Shown: one piece after another, positions 42,047 to 50,565 of the stretch | Numbering within the stretch: position 1 is the first letter of the stretch | How the letters are laid out: each line of letters opens with the position of its first letter | NCBI GenBank assembly: GCA_023229545.1 | Contig: JALNZB010000001.1 | Span: 1-64,000 of the forward strand | DNA: 64,000 nucleotides | Source: Sulfuritalea sp. | GTDB lineage: Bacteria; Pseudomonadota; Gammaproteobacteria; Burkholderiales; Rhodocyclaceae | Reading direction: 5' to 3' | Position numbers and translations under genes: made by a program | Notes under the pieces: model-generated | What the model was told of the DNA's origin: nothing | Databases searched by the model: none | The model's input: the letters and a program-made list of their open reading frames with translations, nothing else

Positions 42047-43216
42047 ATGCAAATTGATTCCACGGTTCCGTCGCCGGCGACACCCGCCGGGTTGGTGCCG
42101 GCGCCGTCGCCGATCATCGGCGGACGCGTCGAACTGCAACTGCTGACGACGCTGAAGTGCAACCTGAAATGCACCTATTGCTCGCTCGGCGTCGGCGAAG
42201 TTCTCGGCTCGCAGACCGAGATGAAGTACGACATCGAGCAGCTCGCCGCCTTTGTTCAGCGCCATCTCGCCGGCAAGGAGGTCTACGTCACCTTCTACGG
42301 CGGCGAACCGACGCTCAACCGGCGTTTGATGCTCGATGTCATGCAGCGCTTTCCCGAGTTCCGCTATCAGTTGCAGACCAACGGCACCTTGCTCGACAAG
42401 CTGCCGCAGCGAATTCTGGCGAACCTGTCGAATGTCCTGGTCTCCATCGACGGTGGCGAGGAAATCACCGACGCCTATCGCGGACGCGGCATCTGGAGCA
42501 GCGTCATGCGCAATGTCGCCAGCATTCGCGGTCGTGTCGGCGGTACGCTGACGGCGCGGGTCACCTGGGGCAATCCGCAGACCAGCTTCGAGGAACTGGA
42601 CGGCCTGGCCGAAACCTTCGACTACCTCTACTGGCAGTTCGTCGCCGACGAAATGTACGCGGACGATTCGGTAGCACGGCGCCAGGCGGTGCTGGTGCAA
42701 CTGATAGACAAGTTCTTCTCGCGCAGCGATGTGCTGTATCCGCTGGTGCCGCTGATGGGCATCGTCAGGAACAAGTTGTTGCCGAATCGCGCCGTCGAGT
42801 TGTGCGCCGGACAGACCCAGTGCCGCGTGTCGACCCATCTGCTGAATGTCATGCCCAACGGCCAGATATTTCCATGCCCCGACATGATGTACGCGCCGGA
42901 AATGCAAATGGGCGAGATCCAGGGCAACTGGCTGCGGCCCAGTCCGCTCCAGTCGCATGCCGACATGCCCTGCGGGACATGCGCAGCGTTTTCCTGGTGC
43001 CGAGGCAACTGTCTGAAGAACCTGCATCTGGCCTATGTGAAGAAGGACGTCGCCTACCGCCGCAATGTGGTCGAACCGATCTGCGATCTGCTGCGCTTCA
43101 TGGGCCGCGAAATCGACCGGCACGATCCGCATGCCTGGTTTGCGCGCCTGTCGCCGCCCCTGCGTCAGCGTTTGCTTGACGCGGAAGTGTATGAATATGT
43201 GGAAATAATGCCCTGA
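42047..43216 (+). CDS. Radical SAM/SPASM protein
   Basis: 389 residues. The radical SAM cluster is CNLKCTYC (Cys 38, 42, 45), with FYGGEPTLN (about 83-91) for AdoMet binding. A C-terminal SPASM-like region adds Cys in CAGQTQC, FPCPDMM, CGTCAAFSWC and GNC. Members modify peptides or proteins, including maturation of peptide natural products and of sulfatases. The only close partner is the upstream protease fusion, so it may modify that protein or a peptide it cleaves. No obvious small precursor gene is next to it. Confidence 0.88.
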   Translation: MQIDSTVPSPATPAGLVPAPSPIIGGRVELQLLTTLKCNLKCTYCSLGVGEVLGSQTEMKYDIEQLAAFVQRHLAGKEVYVTFYGGEPTLNRRLMLDVMQRFPEFRYQLQTNGTLLDKLPQRILANLSNVLVSIDGGEEITDAYRGRGIWSSVMRNVASIRGRVGGTLTARVTWGNPQTSFEELDGLAETFDYLYWQFVADEMYADDSVARRQAVLVQLIDKFFSRSDVLYPLVPLMGIVRNKLLPNRAVELCAGQTQCRVSTHLLNVMPNGQIFPCPDMMYAPEMQMGEIQGNWLRPSPLQSHADMPCGTCAAFSWCRGNCLKNLHLAYVKKDVAYRRNVVEPICDLLRFMGREIDRHDPHAWFARLSPPLRQRLLDAEVYEYVEIMP

Positions 43217-43365
43217 TCGGTGCTGCATAGGCGTTGCGACATATATCGGTGTCGGCGGCAACCGCCATGAGCCAGCGGTATCCGATGCGTCCCGCACTTT
43301 TCGCGTAACAGGGCAAACGGAGTCTGCCCGCGCCGGACATCCCCTCCGCGAATTGCAAATAGTAG

Positions 43366-43382
43366 TTGACTAATTACGTCAA
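43366..43382. promoter_or_regulatory. Inverted repeat upstream of the chemoreceptor
   Basis: TTGAC and GTCAA are separated by seven bases (TAATTAC), about 86 bases before the receptor ATG. It may be an operator or part of a promoter region; no good -10/-35 pair was found. Confidence 0.25.
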
Positions 43383-43467
43383 CCATACAATCCTGTTCTT
43401 ATGGCCCTTTCTCCGGCCAAGCCGGCGACGGGGGTGGAACCACGGAAATCCTCAAGGAGGAGACACC

Positions 43468-45090
43468 ATGACCATCAGAACGAGAATCATATTGTTTGCT
43501 TTGTTTGCGATCGTGCTGGTCTTGGCATCCGGAGTCAGTTCCTTCGTCAACTCGGGCAAATTAAAGGCTGGCCTCGCCGACAACGCGAATTCCACAACCG
43601 CGCTGTCGAACCAGATGCAGGCGGACATGATGCATGACGCGCTGCGAGGCGATGTTCAGGCGGCGCTACTCGCGGCCAAGAGCGGTGGCGCCATAGCCAA
43701 GCAGGCCGAAATACTAGCCGACCTCGACGAACATACCAAACGCTTCAACGAGTCACTCGCCAACATCGTCAAATTGCCACTCGATCCGCAGATCAGGGAG
43801 GCGGTCGACAGCATTCGCCCGGTGCTGGCCGATTACCTGCAACTGGCGCAATCGGTTACCCGGTCGGCTTTCACCGATGCGGCGGCGGCGGAGCGTCAAC
43901 TGCCGAAGTTTCTCGACGCATTCAAGGTGCTTGAAGGGGAAATGGAAAAGTTGAGCGAAAAGGTCGAGGACAATGCGGCGCAGGCGAAGCAAGCGACCGA
44001 GCAGAGGGTGGAACTCTTCGAAAGCATTAGCACCATCGCCACCGCGGTCGCCATAGCCGGCCTCGCCCTCTATGCCTTCATGCTATTACGCACCCTGTTC
44101 CGCATCCTCGGCGGTGAACCGCAATATGCGCAGGAGATCGTACGTCAGATCGCCCAGGGCAATCTGGCGACCGATGTCGCAACACGGGCTGGTGACACCG
44201 AAAGCCTGCTGGCCAACCTGAAGGCGATGAAGGAGCGGCTTGCCGCCATCATCAGCGAGGTCAATACCGCCTCCGATGCCCTGAACAACGCCGCCGGCCA
44301 AGTCTCGGCCACGGCGCAGTCCCTGTCGCAGTCATCTTCGGAACAGGCCGCCTCGGTCGAGGAGACCACCGCCAGCATCGAACAGATGACGGCCAGCATC
44401 ACGCAGAACACCGAGAACGCCAGGGTCACCGACAACATGGCCTCCAAGTCCTCATCGGAAGCCATGCAGGGCGGCAAGGCGGTGAAGGAAACCGTCGAGG
44501 CGATGAAGCAAATCGCCGGCAAGATCGGCATCATCGACGACATCGCCTACCAGACCAACCTGCTGGCGCTGAATGCCGCCATCGAAGCGGCGCGTGCCGG
44601 CGAGCACGGCAAGGGCTTTGCCGTGGTCGCCGCCGAAGTGCGCAAGCTGGCCGAAAGGAGCCAGGTCGCCGCACAGGAAATCGGGGAACTCGCCGGGTCC
44701 AGCGTCAAGATGGCCGAACAGGCCGGCAAGCTGCTGGACGAAATGGTCCCCAGCATCAAGAAGACCTCCGACCTGGTGCAGGAAATCGCCGCCGCCAGTC
44801 AGGAACAAAGCCAGGGCGTCGGCCAGATCAACGGCGCCATGGGCCAGCTCAACAAGGCGACGCAGCAGAACGCCTCGGCCTCCGAGGAACTCGCCGCCAC
44901 CGCCGAAGAGATGGGCGGTCAGGCCGCGCAACTTCAGGAACTGATGGAGTTCTTCAAGCTTGGCGATGGCAGCGGATCGAAAGCCGCCACCCGCTCGGCG
45001 GCGCGCGCCGCCGCACCGGCGAAGATCAAAGCTGGCGCGCGTCCGGCCAAGGTCGTCGCGGCCAGTGAGCAGGACTTCGAACGCTTCTGA
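43468..45090 (+). CDS. Methyl-accepting chemotaxis protein
   Basis: 540 residues; the ATG at 43468 has AAGGAGGAG nearby. One membrane helix (about 8-28), a periplasmic four-helix-type sensor (about 30-185), a second helix (about 188-210) and a HAMP-like link are followed by the cytoplasmic hairpin with the highly conserved tip YQTNLLALNAAIEAARAGEHGKGFAVVAAEV, by position about 356-386. It ends in a basic Ala/Lys tail. It signals to CheA/CheW. No che genes are in the window. Confidence 0.95.
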   Translation: MTIRTRIILFALFAIVLVLASGVSSFVNSGKLKAGLADNANSTTALSNQMQADMMHDALRGDVQAALLAAKSGGAIAKQAEILADLDEHTKRFNESLANIVKLPLDPQIREAVDSIRPVLADYLQLAQSVTRSAFTDAAAAERQLPKFLDAFKVLEGEMEKLSEKVEDNAAQAKQATEQRVELFESISTIATAVAIAGLALYAFMLLRTLFRILGGEPQYAQEIVRQIAQGNLATDVATRAGDTESLLANLKAMKERLAAIISEVNTASDALNNAAGQVSATAQSLSQSSSEQAASVEETTASIEQMTASITQNTENARVTDNMASKSSSEAMQGGKAVKETVEAMKQIAGKIGIIDDIAYQTNLLALNAAIEAARAGEHGKGFAVVAAEVRKLAERSQVAAQEIGELAGSSVKMAEQAGKLLDEMVPSIKKTSDLVQEIAAASQEQSQGVGQINGAMGQLNKATQQNASASEELAATAEEMGGQAAQLQELMEFFKLGDGSGSKAATRSAARAAAPAKIKAGARPAKVVAASEQDFERF

Positions 45091-45150
45091 ACGGGAGACC
45101 ATCATGGCAGGCCTAAGCCAAACTTCCCCGGTGCCGACGATGGAGGATGT

Positions 45151-45543
45151 ATGAGTGCGCGTCAGCGGCTGGAGCTTCCCAGTCACGAGTTTCTCTCGCA
45201 ACTAGCGCGGGACGACCCCCAGGCGTACGAGGCGTTTCGCGGGGAGTTGCTGGAAAACTTCATCGACAGCGCTCCGGCGAGACTCCAGCCTCGCCTGCAT
45301 GGCATTCAGTTCCGAGTCGACAGCGTGCGCCGGTTGTCACGGTCGGCTCTGGGTTCGACAGTGAAGATTTATGAACTGATGTGGGAGAGTTTTCTATGTC
45401 TGAATCAAGGCTGGCAGAGCACCCTTCGCATGAAAAACGAGTACGAAAACTCACAGGGTTCAATGTCGACCACGGAATCCCATCCAGGCGCGAGCGCAAG
45501 AATCCTGGAGTTCCGACCGCGCTCTCCACACGATCGAAAGTGA
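45151..45543 (+). CDS. DUF3135 protein
   Basis: 130 residues with GGAGG before the ATG. The pattern LPSHEFLSQLARDDPQAYEAFRGELLENFI (by position 8-37) and RLQPRLHGIQFRVDSVRRLS matches the small DUF3135 family of unknown function. The C-terminal 30 residues are low-complexity and poorly conserved. It follows the chemoreceptor by 60 bases. Confidence 0.8.
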   Translation: MSARQRLELPSHEFLSQLARDDPQAYEAFRGELLENFIDSAPARLQPRLHGIQFRVDSVRRLSRSALGSTVKIYELMWESFLCLNQGWQSTLRMKNEYENSQGSMSTTESHPGASARILEFRPRSPHDRK

Positions 45544-45596
45544 GAGCGGGTTGAGGTAACGAAGCGGCCCGCCACGCGTGGCGTGTTGCATCCCCG

Positions 45597-45707
45597 CTGT
45601 CCCGCCGAGTGTAGGAAGGTTCGCCGGGGTTTGGTTGTTCGCCGTATCGCCAGCGCCGACTATTGGGTTTGTTGGCCTCAACGGAGATGCCGGGACTCGC
45701 CCCGGCG
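45597..45707. repeat. Complex intergenic repeat unit A
   Basis: CTGTCCCGCCGAGTGTAGGA and AGGTTCGCCGGGG at 45597-45629 match 49066-49098 closely. At 45683-45707 GGAGATGCCGGGACTCGCCC and CGGCG is the inverse of the sequence at 49091-49115. A dispersed-repeat copy (45641-45663) lies between. The ends can pair into a large imperfect hairpin. Confidence 0.7.
45641..45663 (+). repeat. Dispersed repeat copy, intergenic
   Basis: GCCGTATCGCCAGCGCCGAC then TAT. It sits inside the larger repeat unit between DUF3135 and the second antitoxin gene. Confidence 0.8.
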
Positions 45708-45761
45708 GGTAACTCCTGCCGAAGGAGACCTAGCGTTCCACCGTCCGTCGGGCAGTAATTC

Positions 45762-45778
45762 GGCGCCAAAATGGCGCC
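45762..45778. promoter_or_regulatory. Operator candidate of the second TacAT-like module
   Basis: GGCGCCA and TGGCGCC are inverted around AAA, 40 bases before the antitoxin ATG. TGATACACT follows and may be the -10 region, so a ribbon-helix-helix repressor bound here would block the promoter. Confidence 0.45.
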
Positions 45779-45819
45779 AGTGATACACTGAGCGCTCACG
45801 CAATTGTCGGAGGCGAATA

Positions 45820-46131
45820 ATGGGTACTGCCATTGCCAAGCAAGATCGGATCGGCGCACGGGTTCCACACGAGGTCTACGAGACGTTGTGCCGTGCCGCC
45901 GAGCTGACCGGCGCCACGGTCAATCAGTTTCTGGTCCAGGCTGCATTGAAGGAGGCACAGACTGTCATCGAGCGTGAGGACGTGATTCGTCTGTCGCCGC
46001 GCGACTGGAACTGGTTGCTCGACCTGATGGAAAACCCGCCCAAGCCGAATGCCAAGCTGAAGGCCGCCCTGAAGCGTTACCAGAAAGCCAAGCGAGATGA
46101 TGCAGGTACGATCTTTAGCTGGGGATCATGA
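45820..46131 (+). CDS. DUF1778 antitoxin (TacA-like), second copy
   Basis: 103 residues. The ribbon-helix-helix KQDRIGARVPHEVYETLCRAAELTGATVNQFLV, by position 7-39, precedes the toxin-binding tail with IRLSPRDWNWLLDLM. The same SPRDW phrase is in the antitoxin at 27750, but the two proteins are otherwise divergent, so they are separate modules rather than a recent duplication. It overlaps the GNAT gene by 35 bases. Confidence 0.9.
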   Translation: MGTAIAKQDRIGARVPHEVYETLCRAAELTGATVNQFLVQAALKEAQTVIEREDVIRLSPRDWNWLLDLMENPPKPNAKLKAALKRYQKAKRDDAGTIFSWGS

Positions 46132-46582
46132 CCGGCAGGGATTCGACTGCGGTCGCTTGGAACTGAATGACTGGTTGCGGCAGGTCGCCCGTCAGCATCA
46201 GGACAAGGGGCTGTCAAAGACCTTCGTCGCCGTTCGCGAGGAGCTGCCTGCCCGCATCTGCGGTTATTACGCTCTGACGCTGGCAGAACTCGAGAACCGG
46301 CATCTGCCAGAAGCCTGGCGCAAGAAGCTGCCGCGCCGCATCCCCGGCGTACGTCTGGGCCGGTTGGCTATCGATAGTCAGTATCAGGGCAAGGGGCTGG
46401 GCGAACTGCTGCTGGTCGATGCCCTGACACGGGCGCAACGCATCTACGCCGAGGCAGGCGGGATTGGCTTATTCGTCGATGCGCTGGATGAACAGGTGGC
46501 AGGGTACTACCGGAACTTCGGCTTCGAGGCATCCCCGGATAACCCGCTGCTGCTGTTCCTGTCGGCAAAGGTCACAGCGTAA
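46097..46582 (+). CDS. GNAT acetyltransferase toxin (TacT-like), second copy
   Basis: 161 residues. The acetyl-CoA site is VRLGRLAIDSQYQGKGLGELLL, by position about 88-109, with a late YYRNFGFEASP. The N-terminal DCGRLELNDWLRQVARQHQ is shared with tRNA-acetylating toxins. It forms an operon with the antitoxin before it. Confidence 0.9.
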   Translation: MMQVRSLAGDHDRQGFDCGRLELNDWLRQVARQHQDKGLSKTFVAVREELPARICGYYALTLAELENRHLPEAWRKKLPRRIPGVRLGRLAIDSQYQGKGLGELLLVDALTRAQRIYAEAGGIGLFVDALDEQVAGYYRNFGFEASPDNPLLLFLSAKVTA

Positions 46583-46645
46583 GTGAGCGGCAGGTTCAGG
46601 ATCGGATTGCAGTCATCGCCCATGGATATGTCATCAGTCCGCTGG

Positions 46646-46667
46646 GGGCGCAAAGCGGAAGGCCAAC
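46646..46667 (+). repeat. Flanking repeat of the SIR2 gene, left copy
   Basis: GGGCGCAAAGCGGAAGGCCA then AC matches the right copy at 48983-49004 in 20 of 22 positions and in the same orientation. Confidence 0.7.
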
Positions 46668-46717
46668 AGAGTCACCTCATAGCGGTCATTCAACGGTATC
46701 TTTCGCTGCGGCTCGAT

Positions 46718-48826
46718 TTATGACAAAGCTGCCAAGCAACAGAACTTGAGTTTCTCGCCGGAGCCACAGGGGCAGGCGCTATATGGGCCTACGCCAAGCC
46801 GCTTGCACTCGCTGTCAAGCATTGCGCGACTCCGTTTTCGCCAAGCAGCAATACAGGTATCGGAATTTCTCAGATCGCCGAAGACAGCGGGAGTGAGGTT
46901 AGCTATTTGCCCGCGAGGCTCAAAAAGGCCGGACAGCTGGTCTCGTGCAGATTGGAGAGCCGCAGAAGGAATCGCCTGACGGAGACCAGCGTTGACCGAC
47001 GCTGCAAGCAGCCCTCCCTCATTTGTTTCCAATTGTTGGGCGACCTCGCGACGAAACGCCTCCCCTCCATGGGATTGCCGAAACGCCACAACGTGTGGCA
47101 GCAGCGTTGGGTCTGCCGCAAGCGACATTCCCAGATCAGAATTGTAGCGGCCTGTTAGCACATAGCTCGCTGCATTGTCCGCCCACTCTTGACCTACCGA
47201 TGCTGAGAATGCCGCACTTGCCAAACTCTCGCTTCCCCAGATCAGACGGGCTGCGGAGGCTCCGATCCGTTGGCAGATTGACCCGGTTGACACGACACCT
47301 GCGAGTCGAAGCACTGGGTAGGCCAGCCAGCGAGGTACCGAGGTAAGTGGTGTACCACCGCTCATGCCTATGAGGCGGCGCACAGACGGGTGGACGAGAG
47401 CCGCCCGTGTCCGATCCCCTAAATTCTCTGGCTCGTCGACGGAAAGGTCGAGCATGGTGGACTCTAGAGTCTGGAAGCAGCGCTCAGCGTCTTCCTCTCG
47501 TCCATGGTTTGGCGAAAGTTGCCGGCGGATCGATTCGCCGACAGTTAGCGGCGAAAACTGCCCCAACGTGCTTCTGCGCGATCCACGTGCTATGAATCCT
47601 ATATCCCCAACCACGGAGCTTTCGTCCGGAAACATAACTGCTGGATCAGTCGGTGGACAAACAACACGAATAGCCCCACTAACTACCAATTCCCAGAATA
47701 TCGGCGGTCCTAATAACTGATGGATCATGCCAACATTCCATACGCTAATGCATACGACATCGAAACATACGAGACCCACAACAATATCGTGAAGGGCTGA
47801 GTAGTTATGAACTTGAACCTCGCCATCGACATAGCCAGGCCCAACAATCATCTGTCTCGCATCACCGTCCTGCGACGCAATGCTCATCGTTTGGGAGGTT
47901 GTCCACGTACCTGGAGCCATCAAGTCGGCAAGGAAGTAAATACTCTCTCGCGGCCTGATTGATTCAGTCGCGCGGCTTTCAGCAAACGTGTCTGCCTGTC
48001 GCCGATAGGCTTGCGCTACGACCTCTAGTGAAAGTAGCGCGTCTCGATGGTCCGCCACTTCTGCGATATACCTAACGCGCCGTACGTTTGCTGGTAATCC
48101 AGGGGCATCGTTCGACGTAACCACAAAGTGAGGCCCGGCTCCGAACAAGGGGCGATCTTGATTACTTTGTCCCAGAGCACGCACCACATACTGATCACTC
48201 AATCCGTAGCCAAGGAAAAGAACGTGCGCGTCTCCAAGGAGCCCTCGCAACACGCTCAAGTAGTGCTGGTTTTGTGTAATTGCTTCATAGTCACTTGAGG
48301 CGAATACTGCCGTCTCAACAGCGCTCGCGGAACCATGCAATTTACAAATGAACGAACGGCGCTGATGGATCAGGTTCGGTATGCGCTCAATGTCAGAGTG
48401 TTGAACAAGCTCTGGCTCAGGTATGTGTCGCTCTAGAGCTTCATCGACATTAGTGGTGACGACATATAGTGGAGCGATGTTCTGAATTGAACTCAGAAAC
48501 CTTCTGTAAACTGCGGTAGTGTCACGAGGCCGAAGGGACTGCGCAAGGCTAGCGTTGTACTTGGTCCTATTGGCAGCCCTCATGTGCTCGAACACGTCGG
48601 GGTAGTTACCCTCAGACAACAACTGACTGGCTGTATTCTTGTCGTAGGTTGGCTCTTCCCGTGAGAACGTAGAGTGCATCTGACTCGTCAGTTCGCGCCA
48701 TGACGGATACCCCGCCCACATGCTTGCTCCCGCTCCAATCCAAAGAACCAGGGGGCGCTCTGAAGTGCCAACGAGGGCATCTATTGCTTGGAGAGCTGCG
48801 TAGGTTTCCTGGTCTGTGGCAAACAC
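46718..48826 (-). CDS. SIR2-like protein with C-terminal SEC-C zinc motif (candidate defence gene)
   Basis: 702 residues from a GTG with GGAGAG upstream. The N-terminal SIR2-type NAD domain shows VLWIGAGASMWAGYPSW (about 27-43), YVVTTNVDEALERHI (about 120-134) and FICKLHGSASAV, then LGDAHVLFLGYGLSD, as in phage-defence SIR2 proteins. The middle region (about 270-670) has no family I recognise. The end, CPCGSGEKLKFCC, is a SEC-C zinc motif. Base composition is clearly less GC-rich than neighbours. It stands alone between two copies of a hairpin repeat. NAD depletion after phage sensing is an inference. Confidence 0.8.
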   Translation of the reverse strand: MFATDQETYAALQAIDALVGTSERPLVLWIGAGASMWAGYPSWRELTSQMHSTFSREEPTYDKNTASQLLSEGNYPDVFEHMRAANRTKYNASLAQSLRPRDTTAVYRRFLSSIQNIAPLYVVTTNVDEALERHIPEPELVQHSDIERIPNLIHQRRSFICKLHGSASAVETAVFASSDYEAITQNQHYLSVLRGLLGDAHVLFLGYGLSDQYVVRALGQSNQDRPLFGAGPHFVVTSNDAPGLPANVRRVRYIAEVADHRDALLSLEVVAQAYRRQADTFAESRATESIRPRESIYFLADLMAPGTWTTSQTMSIASQDGDARQMIVGPGYVDGEVQVHNYSALHDIVVGLVCFDVVCISVWNVGMIHQLLGPPIFWELVVSGAIRVVCPPTDPAVMFPDESSVVGDIGFIARGSRRSTLGQFSPLTVGESIRRQLSPNHGREEDAERCFQTLESTMLDLSVDEPENLGDRTRAALVHPSVRRLIGMSGGTPLTSVPRWLAYPVLRLAGVVSTGSICQRIGASAARLIWGSESLASAAFSASVGQEWADNAASYVLTGRYNSDLGMSLAADPTLLPHVVAFRQSHGGEAFRREVAQQLETNEGGLLAASVNAGLRQAIPSAALQSARDQLSGLFEPRGQIANLTPAVFGDLRNSDTCIAAWRKRSRAMLDSECKRLGVGPYSACPCGSGEKLKFCCLAALS

Positions 48827-48972
48827 GTCATCTCTCCAATTTGTTGCGCATCGTCAGAGTATCTCAAGTTTGTAACTCATGATGAAATCTTACGCACATA
48901 AGAACTCGCATCGGGAATGCTTCGTAGGCTGGTGAGCTTTTCGGCTTGAACGTCTGCATTTCAATCGGCAAA

Positions 48973-49004
48973 CTTCCGCTTTGGGCACGAAGCGGAAGGC
49001 CAAC
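48973..49004 (+). repeat. Flanking hairpin repeat of the SIR2 gene, right copy
   Basis: CTTCCGCTT (48973-48981) pairs with AAGCGGAAG (48990-48998), and the sequence from 48983 is the direct copy of 46646-46667. The hairpin is REP-like. Confidence 0.7.
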
Positions 49005-49065
49005 CGTATAAGCTTCGAATTTGTTTTGGACACCATTCCCCACGCGCGGCGGTTTGCCTTCCCCT

Positions 49066-49115
49066 CTGTCCCGCCAAGTGGAGGAAGGTTCGCCGGGGCG
49101 AGTCCCGGCATCTCC
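49066..49115. repeat. Complex intergenic repeat unit B
   Basis: CTGTCCCGCCAAGTGGAGGA and AGGTTCGCCGGGG resemble 45597-45629, and AGTCCCGGCATCTCC is the inverse of 45683-45697. Confidence 0.7.
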
Positions 49116-49126
49116 ACAATTACTAC

Positions 49127-49153
49127 TGGATTCCCGCCTTCGCGGGAATGACG
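49127..49153. repeat. REP-like palindrome
   Basis: ATTCCCGC and GCGGGAAT flank CTTC, within TGGATTCCCGCCTTCGCGGG. This short element is widespread between genes in proteobacteria. Confidence 0.75.
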
Positions 49154-49200
49154 TAAAAGTAAGCGCGCCAGCTCGCATTTGCGTCCCGGACGGTATGAAT

Positions 49201-49226
49201 CGCCGTTCCGCCAGCGCCGATTCTTG
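49201..49226 (+). repeat. Dispersed repeat copy, intergenic upstream of rsmB
   Basis: CGCCGTTCCGCCAGCGCCGA then TTCT, with one mismatch in the core. It lies 47 bases before rsmB. Confidence 0.75.
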
Positions 49227-49272
49227 CGCAGCAATTCGGCGGCAGATCTCGTCATGGCGGTAGACTGCCGCC

Positions 49273-50565
49273 ATGACCGATACCTCCCACCGTTCCGCGC
49301 CGCTGGCCGATGCCCTGCTCGGCGCGGCGCAACTGATCGCCGCCGTGCTGGGCGGGCGCAACTTCGACGTGGCGCTGGCCGCTTCACCGCTCTCCGGCGT
49401 GACGCGCGCAGCGGCGATGGATCTTGGCTATTCGGCCTTGCGCGCCTTCGGTCGCGGCGATTTTCTGTTGGGTCTGCTGGTCGCGCGCCCTCTCCCCGAC
49501 AAGGCGGCGCGCGGTCTGCTGCTGGCGGCGCTGGCGCGGCTCGAAGCGCGCCCGGACGAGGCGCACACCACCGTGGATCAGGCGGTGACGGCGGCGGCGC
49601 GGCTGGCTCGTGGCCAGTTCAAGGGTCTGGTCAATGGCGTGCTGCGCAACTTTTTGCGCCGTCGCGAAGAACTGCTGGCGTTGGCGGAGGCCGATCCGGT
49701 GGCGCGCTGGCAGCATCCGGTGTGGTGGATCGCGCGTCTGCGGCGGGACCATCCGGCGCATTGGGAAAGCATTCTCGCCGCCGGCAACAGCCATCCGCCC
49801 ATGTGTCTGCGCATCAATCGTCGCCGTGCCACCAGCGCCGACTTTCTGAAGCAGCTCGATGCCGACGGAATTGCGGCGCGCGCGCTCGACGACACCGCGC
49901 TCCTGCTCGATAAGCCGGTGGCGGTGGAGCGCATTCCCGGTTTTGCTGCCGGCCTGTGTTCGGTGCAGGACTGGGGCGCGCAAGCCGCAGCGGGTCTGCT
50001 CGATGTGCAGGACGGCATGCGCGTGCTGGATGCCTGCGCGGCGCCCGGCGGCAAGGCGGCGCACTTGCTGGAGACTGCGAACCTCGATCTGACCGCGCTC
50101 GATGCCGATGCCCAGCGCGCCGCGCGCATCACCGACAACTTGCATCGGCTGGGGCTGGCGGCGACGGTGAAGGTGGCCGATGCGCGCACCGTCGATGCCT
50201 GGTGGGATGGTCGTGCCTATGACCGCATACTCGCCGACGTGCCCTGTTCGGCGTCCGGCGTGGTGCGCCGCCACCCCGATGCGAAATGGCTGCGACGCGA
50301 AGCGGACATCGCCAGCTTCGCCGCGACGCAAAAGACAATTATCGACGCCCTGTGGCGAACTCTGGCCCCAGGTGGCAAAATGCTTTATGCCACCTGTTCG
50401 CTGTTTGCGGAGGAGAATGCCCGCCAGGTGGAAGCCTTCATCGACCGCCATGCCGATGCGCGGCAGTTGGCGATGCCATTGAACACAATCCGCGATACAC
50501 AATCGCAAGACTTGCCCGATGCCGAACATGACGGCTTTTATTATGCGCTGCTGCAAAAAGATTGA
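49273..50565 (+). CDS. rsmB: 16S rRNA m5C967 methyltransferase
   Basis: 430 residues. The N-terminal NusB-like domain (about 1-140) is followed by the SAM domain with DACAAPGGKAAHLLE (about 254-268), DVPCSASGVVRRHPD (PC motif, about 323-337) and YATCSLFAEEN (second catalytic Cys). It methylates C967. A repeat-like stretch at 49822-49846 encodes RRRATSADFLKQL near the domain boundary. It heads the operon to ntrX. Confidence 0.95.
   Translation: MTDTSHRSAPLADALLGAAQLIAAVLGGRNFDVALAASPLSGVTRAAAMDLGYSALRAFGRGDFLLGLLVARPLPDKAARGLLLAALARLEARPDEAHTTVDQAVTAAARLARGQFKGLVNGVLRNFLRRREELLALAEADPVARWQHPVWWIARLRRDHPAHWESILAAGNSHPPMCLRINRRRATSADFLKQLDADGIAARALDDTALLLDKPVAVERIPGFAAGLCSVQDWGAQAAAGLLDVQDGMRVLDACAAPGGKAAHLLETANLDLTALDADAQRAARITDNLHRLGLAATVKVADARTVDAWWDGRAYDRILADVPCSASGVVRRHPDAKWLRREADIASFAATQKTIIDALWRTLAPGGKMLYATCSLFAEENARQVEAFIDRHADARQLAMPLNTIRDTQSQDLPDAEHDGFYYALLQKD
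49822..49846 (+). repeat. Dispersed repeat copy inside rsmB
   Basis: CGCCGTGCCACCAGCGCCGA then CTTT. It is read as RRATSADFL, the same frame as in fmt, between the NusB-like and methyltransferase parts. Confidence 0.7.

Larger units (their letters stand above)
48827..49272. other. 446-base intergenic region with stacked repeats
   Basis: It contains the start side of the SIR2 gene, the right flanking hairpin repeat, part of the complex repeat unit, a 27-base palindrome and a dispersed-repeat copy just before rsmB. I see no convincing gene. Confidence 0.6.
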
